From: Acrasis kona
Lineage: Eukaryota; Heterolobosea; Eutetramitea; Acrasida; Acrasidae
Direction of reading: 5' to 3'
Assembly (NCBI GenBank): GCA_026419775.2
Contig: JAOPGA020001203.1
Span: forward strand, 54,231-118,230
Length of the DNA stretch: 64,000 bases
Shown: in pieces, positions 54,800 through 64,000 of the stretch
Position numbering within the stretch: the first letter of the stretch is position 1
How the letters are laid out: every line of letters starts with the position of its first letter
Notes under the pieces: model-generated
The model's database searches: none
Told to the model about the DNA's origin: nothing
What the model saw: the letters and a program-made list of their open reading frames with translations, nothing else
Position numbers and translations under genes: made by a program

Positions 54800-56191
54800 T
54801 TACAACAAAGCTGCGGCTACTGCTGCGGCTCCTACTGCTCCTGCGACGATTGTTGAAGCTGACGAAACATTCTCTTCTCTTGAAGTATCCTCGCCGCTTT
54901 CATTTTGTGTGGGGACTTTAGTGGATTCTGTTGGTGTATTGGTTGTTGTGGGAACAGAGGTAGTTGATGGTGCTTTGGTGGTTGATGGAGCAGGGGTAGT
55001 TGTTGATGCATGAATACATGCATTCTCACAGTTAGCTCCCTCAAATCCAGATTCACATTGGCACATTTTATTCGCATCACATTTTCCATGTCCAGAGCAA
55101 ATAGCACTTCTGAATCTTCTTACTGGTGAGGCGTTGTTGTCACCACTCAGGTTTTGGTTCTCGCATGATGATGATGCAGTGAGTACTTTTCTAGCAGGTG
55201 AGGCATTGTTGTCGCCACTCAAGTTTTGGTTAGCACCACAGATAGGTAGGCCAGCAGGTAGAGATGTAGTAGTTGGTTCACTAGATGTTGCTGGAGCACT
55301 GGATGTGGTTGATGGAGCAGAACTGGTTGGAGCGGATGTGGTTGCACCACATCCGGGGGCTACAACATTGGCGCATCTTGCTACAGGTTCAAGTGTAGAT
55401 CCAAGAGGAACAGAGTTAAGGACGTTGCATTTAGCATCGTATGAAACGGCGGTAACTTGGAAGTCGTTGTTTTCCTTAACGATCGACCATAAATAAGTAA
55501 CGATATCGTTTTGGATCTTGAAGTCGAGGGTGACTGGCACAGCACACATGTTGGCTTGGACGGGACATCCACTTAAAACTGTACCAGGTAGTTTAACACC
55601 ACATCTTACTAAAGCAAGTGGTGACTTGATGATGGTGTAGTAGGTTAGCTCAGATCCTCCTCTTCCTTGGGAAGTTCTGGTGGCCAGATGAATTCTGTTT
55701 GATACGTCCTTGTCAAGGCTGATGTATGCGGCAACGTTGTCAGTGGTTTTGAGGTCTAACGATTCGACGACAACGTCTTTTCTTGTGTGAGTCAAAACAC
55801 CGTTTGAGTAGGTGTACTTGTCGTCACCATCTGTTACTGAACCACCACCAAATTCAACGTAGTATGGAGTAGTGTAGGGAGCTGGAATGTTTGATTTTGT
55901 TGGTACTAGTCCTGATGTGGTGTAGGAGATGCTATTGGTGTTTTGTAGGTTTTGGGCGAACACTACATTATCACCTTGTTGTGAACCTGGTTGGCACAAC
56001 AGTTCACCACTGCTTTTAAGTTGTAGGCTCAAATCAGGAATGGTGTACTTGTATAACGTGTTATTGTTGGCTGCGTACAAGTTGTTGGAATTGACTACCT
56101 GAACGGGTGTGCATACTACTGTTTCTGAGTCGATGCCGAAAACTGAACCAGCGACGAATGCAAGTGAGGACGCTAATGCGATAAACTTCAT
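54800..56191 (-). CDS. secreted EGF/mucin surface protein with GPI-type tail
   Basis: A single-exon 463-residue protein with a signal peptide (MKFIALASSLAFVAGSVFG). The first 270 residues are beta-rich with paired Cys and no recognised family. A mucin stalk (SSAPSTTSSAPATSSEP), a direct repeat of ENQNLSGDNNASP (two copies separated by about 25 residues), and one EGF-like module (CSGHGKCDANKMCQCESGF...NCENAC) follow. A second mucin stalk and the tail QNESGEDTSREENVSSAS plus a hydrophobic stretch (IVAGAVGAAAVAAALL) end it, fitting GPI anchoring. The tail is almost the same as that of the GMC gene next door, so the two genes share a C-terminal module. The function could be adhesion or matrix. 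Confidence 0.85.
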   Translation of the reverse strand: MKFIALASSLAFVAGSVFGIDSETVVCTPVQVVNSNNLYAANNNTLYKYTIPDLSLQLKSSGELLCQPGSQQGDNVVFAQNLQNTNSISYTTSGLVPTKSNIPAPYTTPYYVEFGGGSVTDGDDKYTYSNGVLTHTRKDVVVESLDLKTTDNVAAYISLDKDVSNRIHLATRTSQGRGGSELTYYTIIKSPLALVRCGVKLPGTVLSGCPVQANMCAVPVTLDFKIQNDIVTYLWSIVKENNDFQVTAVSYDAKCNVLNSVPLGSTLEPVARCANVVAPGCGATTSAPTSSAPSTTSSAPATSSEPTTTSLPAGLPICGANQNLSGDNNASPARKVLTASSSCENQNLSGDNNASPVRRFRSAICSGHGKCDANKMCQCESGFEGANCENACIHASTTTPAPSTTKAPSTTSVPTTTNTPTESTKVPTQNESGEDTSREENVSSASTIVAGAVGAAAVAAALL

Positions 56192-56616
56192 ATTTGTTGT
56201 GTTGTTGTTGTTGATTTGTTGATCGATAAAACATTTTTCATGCTCTATTTATGCCAAATGTCATTTATTAATAGTTTTAATTAACTAGTTTTGGGTAAAT
56301 GGATTTGTAATCAAAAATATATTTATAACCGCATTCCAAGTAAAGTCATTTATGCACCAACTCAATTGAACTTTAGTTCATGCTCAACTTTTATTTTTAC
56401 AAGTAATGTTTGTAAAATTTTATGTTTAAACTTGTTTTCTTTATTGATTTGATTCTAGTCGTTTAAGTTGTTTGTTCTTCTCGTTGTTTATGCTGTATGG
56501 GTTCAGTTTGTTCTTCTTTGATGAGCATTACGTTTAAGGGCCAAGTCAACTCCTTGTATGCATCTATAACAAACAATTGTAAACGGCTTAACAACAAACT
56601 TATGTTTATTATCACA
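56192..56616. other. intergenic spacer
   Basis: It contains the promoter side of the EGF/mucin gene (TATA-like tctatttatg near 56244) and the likely 3' end of the PPR gene. Nothing else is supported. Confidence 0.4.
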
Positions 56617-59600
56617 TCAATAGTCACCTCCACATGAACAGGAGCCATTCATAAATATATGCGATCTTACTGTGTCCTCAATAACAATTTTTCTATTTGG
56701 ATACAAATTACTTGCCTTCTCAATAAAGCTGTGACAGTCCATACACATTCTAAGATTCTCTGTAATGTCAATAGTGTGATTTCCAGGCTCCATTAACGCC
56801 GTCCCCAGCGCCAACTTCTCACTGTGTCTGTGTAAATGCGTAATCGCAGCTTCTTTATTTGAAAACTTTCTAAGGACACAACTTACATCTGCGACGTAAT
56901 TGTACTGATCAGCAATCTTGGCGTAAATACTGTCAATCACATCTATTGCTTTATTCGGTACTTTTTTGTCCTCCACCGTATATCGGTGAACCTGTCCATT
57001 TTGAAGAACTACATAGGATATTCCAGGTATCTTCTTCAGATTTCGTTCATCCATCATTGCTCTTATCTTATCCTTTTCGCCATACTCTCCCGCGATAGCA
57101 GCTATATTAGACATCAACACCATCGCAGAGGCGTCTTTCTCTAAAAATGGAAATTCCTTCCTAATCCTGCGCACAGTGCTGTAATCCTTGAATTTTTTAC
57201 ATCCAGCTAAGAAAGCCGTCCATGCAAATACCTTGTCCTTCTTCACTAACCTTGCATAATGTTCGGCTCTCTTAAGATTATTAGACCTTGCGTGAACATC
57301 GATCATGCATATTAGCAACTCCTCTGACATGATTCCATGATTTGTGGCATCTTTGTAAAGTGACTCTGCGATATCGACGAGCAAACGACTACAAGCAGAA
57401 ATCGCGCTGACATAAGACGAAATGTTCGGCGCAACACCAATGTCCCTCATTCTCTGTATAATGCTGGCAGCTTCCACCCCTAGAGCACCTCTGGAACACA
57501 TGAATAGTAATGAATTCCAGACGCTTACATTTCTTGTTGTTAATACCTTAGGCATGTCTACCACATCGTCATAATCGTGCATTTTAGTTTTACAGACTAT
57601 GATCGCACACTCATCTACATCGTTTTTATGTTTCTTGTTGATGAGTTGGTTATAGATCTTTTGGTTGTACAAAAGACGACCGGGTCCAGTTAACAAATTT
57701 CTAAATGTCCACACATCCTTTTTCTCCTCGTCCATACTGACAAAGATGTTATATGCGTCGGTAGGCATATCGAACTTGATGTACGCACTTATAAGTGCAT
57801 TGTTAAGCATGGTTGTGTACTCTACACTTGACTGCTTCATACGATTAATAACATCGTTTAATGACTTGGAGTCCTTTAGTGCAGATAAAATGATACAAAA
57901 GGTAAAATCTGCAGCAGGGCAATTATGTTTAATCATTTCGTCATACGTTTGTAACGCAGATATGAGCTCTCCATCCATCATGTGCATTTTAATGATTGTG
58001 TTCCATGCTTCTGGACTAATTTCTAATTTACTATTGATAAGCATTTTATGTACTTGGTGTGCTTTATCTTGCATACCAGAGTTGACACACCCGCTCAATA
58101 AAATAACGAAAGATGTCATATTCGCACCAAATCCTTGTTGTTCCATAGATGCGGCTACATCAAGAGCGCCATCTACGTCACCACAAAGAACTTTCATTTT
58201 AATAATGGTGTTCCATGCTTCAATGTTCATATTCAAATTACTTTGTTTCAACATCTCATACAACTTTTGAGCTTCGTCAAATTGTTTAGCTCCCACACAA
58301 CCATTTATGAGGATGATATATGTTACCACATCTGGATTGCAACCCTCTGCACTCATGTTACTGAAGAGCTGCAACGCTTTATTGAGTTGGTTGTTTGGAC
58401 CGTTTGCATATAATTTAATAATGGTATTCCATAAATAAATGTTGAATCGAACACCGTTCCTTAATAACATGTCGTACGCTGTTTGCGCATGTTCAAAAAG
58501 ATTCATATCTATACAAGCGTTTATAAAGATTACAAATGTCGTAACATCAGGTTTAGTCTCAGAACTCGCTTGCATCTCTTTAAGAATCGAAAATGCATGA
58601 TCGGTGTTGTTCTGATTTAAGTACAATTTTATAATTGCGTCATATAAATATTTATCTGGCACCACTTTATTACTTACTGCCGTTTGATGAACACACGAAG
58701 CTGTTTCGACATGTCCCTGATTTATGCAACTATTTATTAGAGCCGTGTATGTTTGAGCATCAGATACAAAATTCCCTCTTTTCATGTATTCGAGGACAGA
58801 GACAGCTTTTTGTAACTCTCCCTTCTCAAGATGGAATTTGATTACAATTGACCATAGTTTAACATCCATACCAATACCACTATTCATTAACATCTTAATT
58901 ACATGTTCAGCTTTATCAAATTGTCTAGACTCAATACACCCGTTTATTACTGTAACGTATATTATTCCGTTTGGTTCACATTTACTCGTTCTCATTAGCA
59001 CAACAGCGTTCACTGCTTTATCTATATCCCCAATGGATATATATAATTTGATAATTGAACCCCAGGCTTGAGTAGTCAGCTTCAAATTAGTTGAGCATAA
59101 TAATTTATAAACCTTTTGGGCGACATCGAGTCTCCCAGTATCAACGCACGTATTTATTAATATCGTATAAGCAATAACATCTGGTTTACAACCTGTTGCT
59201 GACATTTGCTCAAGAAAGTTGAATATCCCATCGGCATTACCCTTCTTTATCTCTGCTTTCATCAAAATGGTATAGATTTGAATTCCTAATTCTAAACCTA
59301 CCTCTGCCATCCTTTTAACAACTAGATCAACCATCTGGAAATCTTTGGCCTCAACACACCCGTTTATTAAGGTCGTGAAGGTCACCGTATTGGGATTTTC
59401 CCCGGATTGTTCTATTTCAGAGAGGGTTCGATAGGCGTCTATCGTACCTCCAGTTCTCAATTTCATCTTAATAATGGTGTTCCATGTGGAGATGTTGTAT
59501 TTCACCCCACTTTCTTGGAGCAATTTAAAAGCACGATTTACATCATCAAGGCTACCTCCAACGATGCAGGCATTCAAAATATTATTGTAGTTTATTATGT

Positions 59601-60681
59601 TAGGTTTACAACCACTCAACTTCATCTTTTCTACCGCATCAAACGCTTGATCAAAACTGCGTAGATCAAGATGCATCTTTAGAATAACATTTGACAAATA
59701 CTCATCTGGTTGTATATCAAAAGATTTCATAACATCATAAACTTGTTTTGCATAATCAGTATATCCCTTGCGCAAATATAGACTAATCAAACTAGTGCAT
59801 AAAATGGGGCCTGGATTCATACCACAAGATGCCATCTTTCCTATAATGTCACTCGAACTTTTAAAGTCGTTGTTGTTATTGAATGCTTTGACAACCTTCA
59901 TCCACTCACTACCATAAACATCAACCTTTTTAGTCAGGACTCTGTCACATAGTTTTTTTAACTCCGCAAGTCTGTTATGACTTATAAGACAGTTCATAAC
60001 AATGGCGTACTGAGTTCCTGTGCACGTATGGTTATTGAACTCCATCCTATCAACCATATCAAGGATAAGTGCTACATTGCCTTTTTTGCTAAAAGAGGAT
60101 AGCAGATAAGTGCAGGACGATGCATCAATTAATGTGATTTTATCACGATTAGTTTGATAAAACTTCAAAGCTGCCTCATAATCGTTCTCAACACAAAGCT
60201 TCTGCAATTGTTTATTAAATGTTCGCTCCAGAGTGTGTCCGCTTTCGTCTCTCTTTTTTCGCTCTAAATCTGACAATTTAGAAGAAAGATCTGACTTGAT
60301 AATTGAAGCCCAGCTCTCTTTGTCAGGTAATATCTCGATGATTCTCCTCAAATTCTCAGTTTTATTAAATTTGACCGAGGCACTTATCATCCTCCTCAGA
60401 GCATAAGAATCTGTCACATCAATCTTTATTAAGTCTTCAAAAACATCTAGGATGTTTGCATCGCACTTATTATTTTCGAAAACCTTGATTAACGCATTCA
60501 AAATAAGCAAGTTTGGTTTGAATTTTTGGTCTTTGTATATTTTTGTTGCACTTGCAGGATCTTCAGAATTTTTGATGGCATCGCAGATTTTATGTGTAGT
60601 TATACTGCTTTTTATTCCCGCAATATTCCTTATACTGCTTCTAATGAAAATGCCCGTCAGCCTTGAAGTGTGCAGCATCAT
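56617..60681 (-). CDS. DYW-type pentatricopeptide repeat protein (organelle RNA editing factor)
   Basis: A single-exon protein of about 1354 residues. The longer frame begins only with GTG; the first ATG (60681) gives a basic, Ser/Arg-rich head (MMLHTSRLTGIFIRSSIRNI), a good mitochondrial targeting signal. About thirty tandem 35-residue PPR motifs follow (typical: PDVVTYIILINGCVGAKQFD). The C-terminal E/E+ and DYW deaminase parts are clear: PGISYVVLQNGQVH, the deaminase HSEKLALGTAL, the zinc CMDCH, and the last zinc Cys in GSCSCGG. It ends DY with UGA where the usual final Trp codon (UGG) would be. DYW proteins perform C-to-U editing of mitochondrial transcripts and are known in Heterolobosea. 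Target RNA unknown. Confidence 0.93.
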   Translation of the reverse strand: MMLHTSRLTGIFIRSSIRNIAGIKSSITTHKICDAIKNSEDPASATKIYKDQKFKPNLLILNALIKVFENNKCDANILDVFEDLIKIDVTDSYALRRMISASVKFNKTENLRRIIEILPDKESWASIIKSDLSSKLSDLERKKRDESGHTLERTFNKQLQKLCVENDYEAALKFYQTNRDKITLIDASSCTYLLSSFSKKGNVALILDMVDRMEFNNHTCTGTQYAIVMNCLISHNRLAELKKLCDRVLTKKVDVYGSEWMKVVKAFNNNNDFKSSSDIIGKMASCGMNPGPILCTSLISLYLRKGYTDYAKQVYDVMKSFDIQPDEYLSNVILKMHLDLRSFDQAFDAVEKMKLSGCKPNIINYNNILNACIVGGSLDDVNRAFKLLQESGVKYNISTWNTIIKMKLRTGGTIDAYRTLSEIEQSGENPNTVTFTTLINGCVEAKDFQMVDLVVKRMAEVGLELGIQIYTILMKAEIKKGNADGIFNFLEQMSATGCKPDVIAYTILINTCVDTGRLDVAQKVYKLLCSTNLKLTTQAWGSIIKLYISIGDIDKAVNAVVLMRTSKCEPNGIIYVTVINGCIESRQFDKAEHVIKMLMNSGIGMDVKLWSIVIKFHLEKGELQKAVSVLEYMKRGNFVSDAQTYTALINSCINQGHVETASCVHQTAVSNKVVPDKYLYDAIIKLYLNQNNTDHAFSILKEMQASSETKPDVTTFVIFINACIDMNLFEHAQTAYDMLLRNGVRFNIYLWNTIIKLYANGPNNQLNKALQLFSNMSAEGCNPDVVTYIILINGCVGAKQFDEAQKLYEMLKQSNLNMNIEAWNTIIKMKVLCGDVDGALDVAASMEQQGFGANMTSFVILLSGCVNSGMQDKAHQVHKMLINSKLEISPEAWNTIIKMHMMDGELISALQTYDEMIKHNCPAADFTFCIILSALKDSKSLNDVINRMKQSSVEYTTMLNNALISAYIKFDMPTDAYNIFVSMDEEKKDVWTFRNLLTGPGRLLYNQKIYNQLINKKHKNDVDECAIIVCKTKMHDYDDVVDMPKVLTTRNVSVWNSLLFMCSRGALGVEAASIIQRMRDIGVAPNISSYVSAISACSRLLVDIAESLYKDATNHGIMSEELLICMIDVHARSNNLKRAEHYARLVKKDKVFAWTAFLAGCKKFKDYSTVRRIRKEFPFLEKDASAMVLMSNIAAIAGEYGEKDKIRAMMDERNLKKIPGISYVVLQNGQVHRYTVEDKKVPNKAIDVIDSIYAKIADQYNYVADVSCVLRKFSNKEAAITHLHRHSEKLALGTALMEPGNHTIDITENLRMCMDCHSFIEKASNLYPNRKIVIEDTVRSHIFMNGSCSCGGDY

Positions 60682-60832
60682 TCCACAGTTATCAGTCAGG
60701 ATCGGGTTTTTACAAAAACATTCAAACTTCACCTAGACAATTTGATTTACAAACAATATTCGAATAAATTTATTTGTTTATACGAATTGATATAAGTTTC
60801 TAGAAATGCAGTATTTAAAATTGGTCGGTTGA

Positions 60833-62593
60833 TTAATGACTCATAAGATCCGCCCAAACATCAGTCATAATTGAGACTGCAAACGCACCAGGATCAACAT
60901 GCCCCTTAACTTTACTAGCACCAATCAGACCACTTCTTCCCTCTCCAGGGACCATATCTTTGGTATTATTTGCACCTTGCTCAGCAGCGAGCCTGATCTT
61001 GTCAACGGACTCGCTACTGATAGCTTCAGAAAGTGGATACAATGCATCCATCATGGTCCTATCACCCTTTGAGGCACCTCCGAGCTTATTCATGGCCTCG
61101 ACTCCTTTTATAAATGCCTCTGACCACAAATTATACGAACTCTTTTCCTTGTACTCCTTGAGTGCGTGGCTCATATTAATTAGACCTGCACTCATGATGG
61201 CACCACTTGAACCTCCCATTTCTTGAATGGCAAGTGCCACAACAAGGACTAATTGCGATAGATTATCAAACTTTTCTACTTTAGATAATCTTTCTAGAGA
61301 TAACGATGCACCTCTTTTGAATGAAAAGCCCATGTCGCCATCACCAACTAAAGTATCCAGCTTTGTGAGATGTGGTTCTTGTTCAACAACAGTTCTTAGT
61401 ATCTTTTCAATGACAAGTCTTGCAAACTGAACTTGTGTTTGGTCGTCCTTGTACTCTTCAGTTTGGTTTTGGTTGGTTTGAGATTGATGGTGGACAAGAA
61501 TATTGTAACCATCACCTGTGCGATCTTCATCACCAATTATACTTGTGGCAGGAGGCCAGTTTGGTGATTCGGACTCGGCATCTAATAGTTGGATTATATC
61601 ACCATGATTTAGAGGACAATCTTTGCTATCAACATTTAGGATGCTGATTGACACACCACTCATGTCCATAGCACTCATAAAAGTACCAACATAAACGCGC
61701 TCGACAGTGTAGCCACGTTCTTTAAGATGCAGAACAGAGTCTCTAGCAACAACATACTGTTCTAAAGCAGTTGTGCTGCCAAGATTATTAATCAACAACA
61801 CAATTTTACTTTTATTAAATGAATTGAATTCATCTTGCAAAATTCTATCAATGAGAATTTTTGTTATTTTGTTTGAGGTCTGAATGGGCACTCTTTCCAC
61901 TCCTTGTTCACCGTGTATACCCAAACCTAACTCAACTTGATCATCAGGAAGGTTAAAAGACGAGGAAGTATTACCGGGGACATTGCACCCACTTAGGGCA
62001 ACTCCCATTGTTGAGACAGAATTTGCAACCCACTGCGCCATTTGTTTTACTTGAGACAATGTCAAATTATGTTTTTCTGCATATGCACCAACAATTTTGT
62101 GAACAAAAACAGTACCAGCAATACCTCTTCTTTTTCTTTGGGTTATCAAGGAACAATCGTCCCCAACAATGACGAGCTCAACATTAAAGCCTTCTAGTCT
62201 GGCTTGCTCCATGGCCGCACCGAAATTTAATCGGTCTCCTGTATAATTCTTAACAATTAACAAACATCCTTTGCTGCCACAACAGGCGCGTATAGTTTGA
62301 AGAATCACTTTGATTGCAGGTGAAGTAAAAACTGCCCCACAAACTGCGGCCGTCAACATGCCCTTTCCTACGTACATTCCATGAGATGGTTCGTGGCCGC
62401 TCCCACCACCGCTGATTAAAGTAACTCTTTCATCTTTGATTAAATTTAAATCTGCCCTCACAATAACATCAACAGATGATTGTTGGTTTCCATCACTGAT
62501 GCTCAACTGCTTCAAATGAGAGTGAACGCTAGTCACTCCTCTGATCATCTCCCTAACAGAGTCCTCAACTTCATTCAACAACTTTTTGGTCAT
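60833..62593 (-). CDS. dihydroxyacetone kinase (single-chain, ATP-dependent)
   Basis: A single-exon 586-residue enzyme that phosphorylates dihydroxyacetone (and glyceraldehyde), feeding glycerol carbon to glycolysis. The DhaK half has the substrate loop ISGGGSGHEPSHGMYVGKG and His in GLGIHGEQG, which covalently holds the substrate. After a short linker rich in Gln/Asn, the DhaL half has the Mg-ATP motif VGDGDMGFSFKRGA and GGSSGAIMSAGL, then GDRTMMDAL. Both halves are complete, as in animal, yeast and Citrobacter enzymes. No signal peptide; cytosolic. Some members also make cyclic FMN from FAD (the animal FMN cyclase activity), which cannot be excluded. Confidence 0.95.
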   Translation of the reverse strand: MTKKLLNEVEDSVREMIRGVTSVHSHLKQLSISDGNQQSSVDVIVRADLNLIKDERVTLISGGGSGHEPSHGMYVGKGMLTAAVCGAVFTSPAIKVILQTIRACCGSKGCLLIVKNYTGDRLNFGAAMEQARLEGFNVELVIVGDDCSLITQRKRRGIAGTVFVHKIVGAYAEKHNLTLSQVKQMAQWVANSVSTMGVALSGCNVPGNTSSSFNLPDDQVELGLGIHGEQGVERVPIQTSNKITKILIDRILQDEFNSFNKSKIVLLINNLGSTTALEQYVVARDSVLHLKERGYTVERVYVGTFMSAMDMSGVSISILNVDSKDCPLNHGDIIQLLDAESESPNWPPATSIIGDEDRTGDGYNILVHHQSQTNQNQTEEYKDDQTQVQFARLVIEKILRTVVEQEPHLTKLDTLVGDGDMGFSFKRGASLSLERLSKVEKFDNLSQLVLVVALAIQEMGGSSGAIMSAGLINMSHALKEYKEKSSYNLWSEAFIKGVEAMNKLGGASKGDRTMMDALYPLSEAISSESVDKIRLAAEQGANNTKDMVPGEGRSGLIGASKVKGHVDPGAFAVSIMTDVWADLMSH

Positions 62594-62850
62594 GTCAAGC
62601 TACGATTCAATGACTTGCTCTGAATTAATTGTCCTGGGTTGTCAATCGATTACAAAAAGAAACAATTGATGGACTCGAAGTGAAGAAGAGCATTCTTGCA
62701 GGAGCATGTCAACATGAAGCACTCCAACCATAGCCATAAGACCAGGTTTTATTACCATACTCAATCAAATTGATAAAACATTTGACATTTATTTTATTAC
62801 ATTACAACTATTGTGGTAGAATGGCATCAAAGTACTGTAGCATATTCAGT

Positions 62851-63645
62851 TTATGAAAACAAGTCATCAATAAATGGTCCATCCGAATCACTCGATGATG
62901 TATAATCAGATTCTGTTGAATCAGTGTCCGATTCGTCGTTATTGAACTCTACAAAGCAATCATGACAAGGAACCACGAATTGTATGATTTTAACATTAAG
63001 CAGTGCTTCGTCTACAATACATTGAATGTAGTCATCACTAGGAATGTTGTAGAGCTCGCCTTCGCTCCAAAAGTTCACAATTTTCGTCTTCGGCCTTCTC
63101 GTTTTCAATTTAAAGTAGTTCAGCACTTCAAGTTTTTCTTTTGTAACAATGTCACCATGTTGAAGTAATGTATGTGGATCTTCTAGATTCGATCTTGCGT
63201 ATCCTCTGTGTGATACTTTAATGCCCCTGGTCAAGAAGTAAGGGGCTATTTTTGAATACCTCTCAAAAGATAGATTGCTTGTAATAATGACTGGAGCACC
63301 TTCATGAATGGAATTGGTTTTTGCAAGGTCTATCTTGTCACTCTTAAGCATGTTTTGTACTGTTTCAAAATTCTCATTTGTAAACAAGAGGACTACATCA
63401 CCTTGTATAGCTGAGATTAATGCACTCATGTTTTTGTTTTTTCGAACGGCATAATCTTTTATTGCGGCATTCATCAAGCTCCTCTTCGACCCATCAAGGT
63501 GGTGGGGAATATGCTGTAATAATCCCTTTAGACGGTTCTTATCGAACAAATCATCATGGTGTATAACATATACGTGCTTAAATGTATCCAAACAAAGTGA
63601 TATTTTGGAAGTGTATATAGAAAATAACTTGTTTCTTGGTATCAT
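62851..63645 (-). CDS. MRT4/uL10-family ribosome biogenesis-like protein
   Basis: A protein of 264 residues from ATG 63645 (head MIPRNKLFSIYTSKISL); the frame is open further upstream but from TTG only. It matches the uL10/MRT4 fold: FKHVYVIHHDDLFDKNRLKG, the conserved block ALISAIQGDVVLLFTNENFE, and a second domain with GIKVSHRGYARSNLED. The tail is acidic (DESDTDSTESDYTSSSDSD), as in P0, but lacks the P-protein end SDxDMGFGLFD. MRT4 holds the P0 site in pre-60S ribosomes and is released later. Since a separate conventional P0 would be expected, this diverged form fits MRT4 or a paralogue. It is divergent from SMC1 (215 bp between starts). Confidence 0.6.
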   Translation of the reverse strand: MIPRNKLFSIYTSKISLCLDTFKHVYVIHHDDLFDKNRLKGLLQHIPHHLDGSKRSLMNAAIKDYAVRKNKNMSALISAIQGDVVLLFTNENFETVQNMLKSDKIDLAKTNSIHEGAPVIITSNLSFERYSKIAPYFLTRGIKVSHRGYARSNLEDPHTLLQHGDIVTKEKLEVLNYFKLKTRRPKTKIVNFWSEGELYNIPSDDYIQCIVDEALLNVKIIQFVVPCHDCFVEFNNDESDTDSTESDYTSSSDSDGPFIDDLFS

Positions 63646-63859
63646 TGTTTCTTGAACAAATTGGGTTGAGTTCGCTTTAGAACTGACGTACCACTGTCCA
63701 TTAAATAGTTCGCAGTTGAATTTCAATCCCCAAGTACCACATCAAACTTGTGTTGCGACCAAACCAAATTAAGTTCATCTATATGTTCCCGCTAAAGCTT
63801 GATATTTGATTATCAACCAGGATATTTGAAAAAACGTTGCAAAGCGGGAGTCCCACAAC

Positions 63860-64000
63860 ATGAGTGCTGGTTCCATTCTCCGTCTCGAAGTGGAGAACTT
63901 CAAGTCCTACAAAGGAAAGCACACTATTGGACCCTTTAGTGACTTTACATGTGTTATTGGACCAAACGGTGCTGGTAAAAGTAACGTTATGGATGCGATT
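63860..64000 (+). CDS. SMC1: SMC1 cohesin subunit, N-terminal end
   Basis: The first 47 codons of an SMC ATPase that runs off the right edge. The start [19 protein letters not shown] plus [20 protein letters not shown] contains the Walker A GPNGAGKS. The block [15 protein letters not shown] is typical of SMC1, the cohesin subunit, rather than SMC2, SMC3 or SMC4. Cohesin holds sister chromatids together. Confidence 0.88.
   Translation, partial: MSAGSILRLEVENFKSYKGKHTIGPFSDFTCVIGPNGAGKSNVMDAI

Noticed and set aside
56617-56640. UGA read as tryptophan (altered genetic code)
   Set aside because: UGA ends several other well-defined genes here with no continuing homology, and Trp is coded by UGG throughout.
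60682-60732. Longer N-terminus of the PPR protein
   Set aside because: It starts at GTG, not ATG; the first ATG also gives a good mitochondrial targeting signal.

Overview
This is a eukaryotic nuclear window of about 64 kb. It is AT-rich and gene-dense, on both strands, with very short GT-AG introns (mostly 34-50 nt, a few up to about 75). UGA, UAA and UAG all act as stops. The best guess for the host is a heterolobosean amoeba of the Acrasis/Naegleria kind. This is an inference from a DYW-type pentatricopeptide protein (the C-to-U editing class, known in land plants and a few protists including Heterolobosea), an RWP-RK protein, abundant tiny introns, and mucin-like GPI-anchored surface proteins. 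Several genes are tail to tail with almost no space: the MSH4 and BAP31 stops lie 15 nt apart, and the SMARCD and CDK5RAP1 stops 5 nt apart.

Left part (1-18.7 kb): a GH32 invertase-like gene cut by the window edge; a FabH-type ketoacyl-ACP synthase III; a BTB scrap; an RWP-RK protein; a membrane Cache/class III cyclase-like receptor that lacks key catalytic residues; an NSE2/MMS21-type SUMO ligase with extra domains at both ends; a ubiquitin-like/trypsin-like protease fusion; a transposase-like relic; a tRNA-Arg(ACG); a cluster of small secreted ORFs with a decayed duplicate; a serine/proline-rich protein; and a MIC26/MIC27-like MICOS subunit.

Middle (18.7-41 kb): this part is mostly core genes. 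They are glutamine-dependent carbamoyl-phosphate synthase, a large helical protein of unknown function, MSH4 (eight exons solved), BAP31, a Cid1/TRF-type nucleotidyltransferase, a U2 snRNA on the minus strand, SMARCD/Swp73 (seven exons solved), the CDK5RAP1 tRNA methylthiotransferase, an EF-hand protein, a small three-exon protein and a UBX protein ending in a CaaX box.

Right part (41-64 kb): this holds a cluster of large secreted, apparently surface-anchored proteins. They are a GH42-like glycosidase with a GPI-type tail, an S41-like ectopeptidase with a C-terminal membrane anchor, a GMC oxidoreductase with mucin stalks and cysteine modules, and an EGF/mucin protein. The last two share a nearly identical C-terminal module. 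Mixed in or following are a cytochrome-b5-reductase-like protein, a two-unit polyubiquitin, a sirtuin that has lost its zinc ribbon, a TM2 protein, the DYW PPR protein, dihydroxyacetone kinase, an MRT4/uL10-family protein and the first 47 codons of SMC1.

Exon borders given below were placed by eye from GT/AG sites and protein continuity. They are predictions, not transcript data. No CRISPR array, retroelement or virus-like element was seen.
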